In this document: positions 63,396 through 64,000 of the stretch, piece after piece | Layout of the letters: every line of letters starts with the position of its first letter | Numbering within the stretch: the first letter of the stretch is position 1 | DNA from: Macrocystis pyrifera | Taxonomy: Eukaryota; Sar; Phaeophyceae; Laminariales; Laminariaceae | Reading direction: 5' to 3' | DNA length: 64,000 bases | Assembly (NCBI GenBank): GCA_031763025.1 | Contig: JASSKH010000005.1 | Location: 18,690,128 to 18,754,127 of the forward strand | Translations under genes and position numbers: made by a program | Notes under the pieces: model-generated | What the model was told of the DNA's origin: nothing | The model's input: only the letters and a program-made list of their open reading frames with translations | Database searches by the model: none

Positions 63396-64000
63396 GGGGG
63401 TGCGTTATCTTATCGCCCGGGTGATAGTGTTATCACCCGGTGTGATAATCGTATGTGGTACCAAGTATACTCTAAGTGTGTAAGGGGATACCGGGTACCT
63501 GGTACGCTGTATCACGGGGAACGGTACGAGCGGGTGGAGGCAGGACCTCGTTTGTTGTGTTTTTTTTTTAATGCTCGATATACTACTCAACACGGAAGGT
63601 CTTCAGACTACCATGCGTTACTGCGAAAACTCTAAACCCCTTCCAGTCATTTGTCCTCTGACTGGAACTGGGTTCGGCTCTTGCTTCGTGCGTGCATGCA
63701 TACGGAATGATTGACGTTGTGGGCGTTTCGAGGTTGTTGGATACCGGTACTGTTTATTAACATACCTGTGGCCAGTTCAAGCATCGTCCTTAGCTTCCGC
63801 ATTGTTGGTCAGGCTTTCGAGGTAGAATTGTGTGTGTGCTGTGCGCCGCCTACGTGGGGAGAAATAGTGCATCACTCCTGTTCTGCACCACCAAGCTACG
63901 GGCACATACCAATATGTACAAGGCTTTTTATGGCGAGGCCACCCCTTCTCTGTGAGTTGTAGTAGTTGACAAGTGACAATGAATGACGTGGAAAGGTGTG

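Larger units (their letters stand above)
61113..64000. other. Downstream flank of the TRAIP-like gene
   Basis: It holds a minisatellite, M1 copy 6, H4 copy 2 and R1 copy 3, listed separately. From 63400 to 64000 I see no gene or element, only short GTACCTGGTA and GGTGATA motifs. A last exon of the TRAIP-like gene could be hidden here if the donor at 61047-61048 is used. Confidence 0.45.

Overview
The window reads as nuclear DNA of an intron-rich microbial eukaryote. Short exons (75-515 bases) are separated by introns of a few hundred bases to 7.5 kb with GT-AG (two GC-AG) borders, and the introns carry small transposons, minisatellites and telomere-like CCCTAA patches. A PH domain joined to a PI4K-beta-type kinase, long introns and mid-range base composition suggest a stramenopile, perhaps a brown alga; this is inference, because no marker gene in the window settles it.

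Three plus-strand genes could be assembled exon by exon, with splice phases agreeing at every junction. (1) 980-29575: the 3' part (19 exons, 1060 codons plus stop) of a PH-domain type III phosphatidylinositol 4-kinase; its first exon lies before the window. (2) 37088-47041: a complete 11-exon gene for the DNA primase small (catalytic) subunit, 474 residues. (3) 49221-61112: a six-exon RING-H2/coiled-coil E3 ligase of the TRAIP type, about 403 residues, with a 7.5-kb first intron. Between genes 1 and 2, on the minus strand, at least two exons (33765-32202) belong to an unrecognised low-complexity basic protein with an RG-rich tail.

The rest is mostly mobile DNA. There is a 5'-truncated, decayed LINE ending in a C-run (16743-19398); two inverted copies of a ~75-bp short element that also ends in a C-run; six copies of a ~100-bp TA-flanked MITE; five copies of a second ~90-bp foldback family; several PIF/Harbinger-like elements with 3-bp target duplications (3161-3991 and 50066-50843; 51136-52752; 52864-53613; 55721-56552 and 62078-62942); a 500-bp foldback at 27799-28300; a GATC-rich interspersed repeat family; and many tandem repeats. 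I saw no LTR or virus-like element, no rRNA or tRNA gene and no CRISPR array.

The primase and the TRAIP-like ligase both act at replication forks in other eukaryotes (primer synthesis; ubiquitylation of the CMG helicase) and are direct neighbours on one strand here. The PI4-kinase is a membrane-lipid signalling and trafficking enzyme with no evident link to them.
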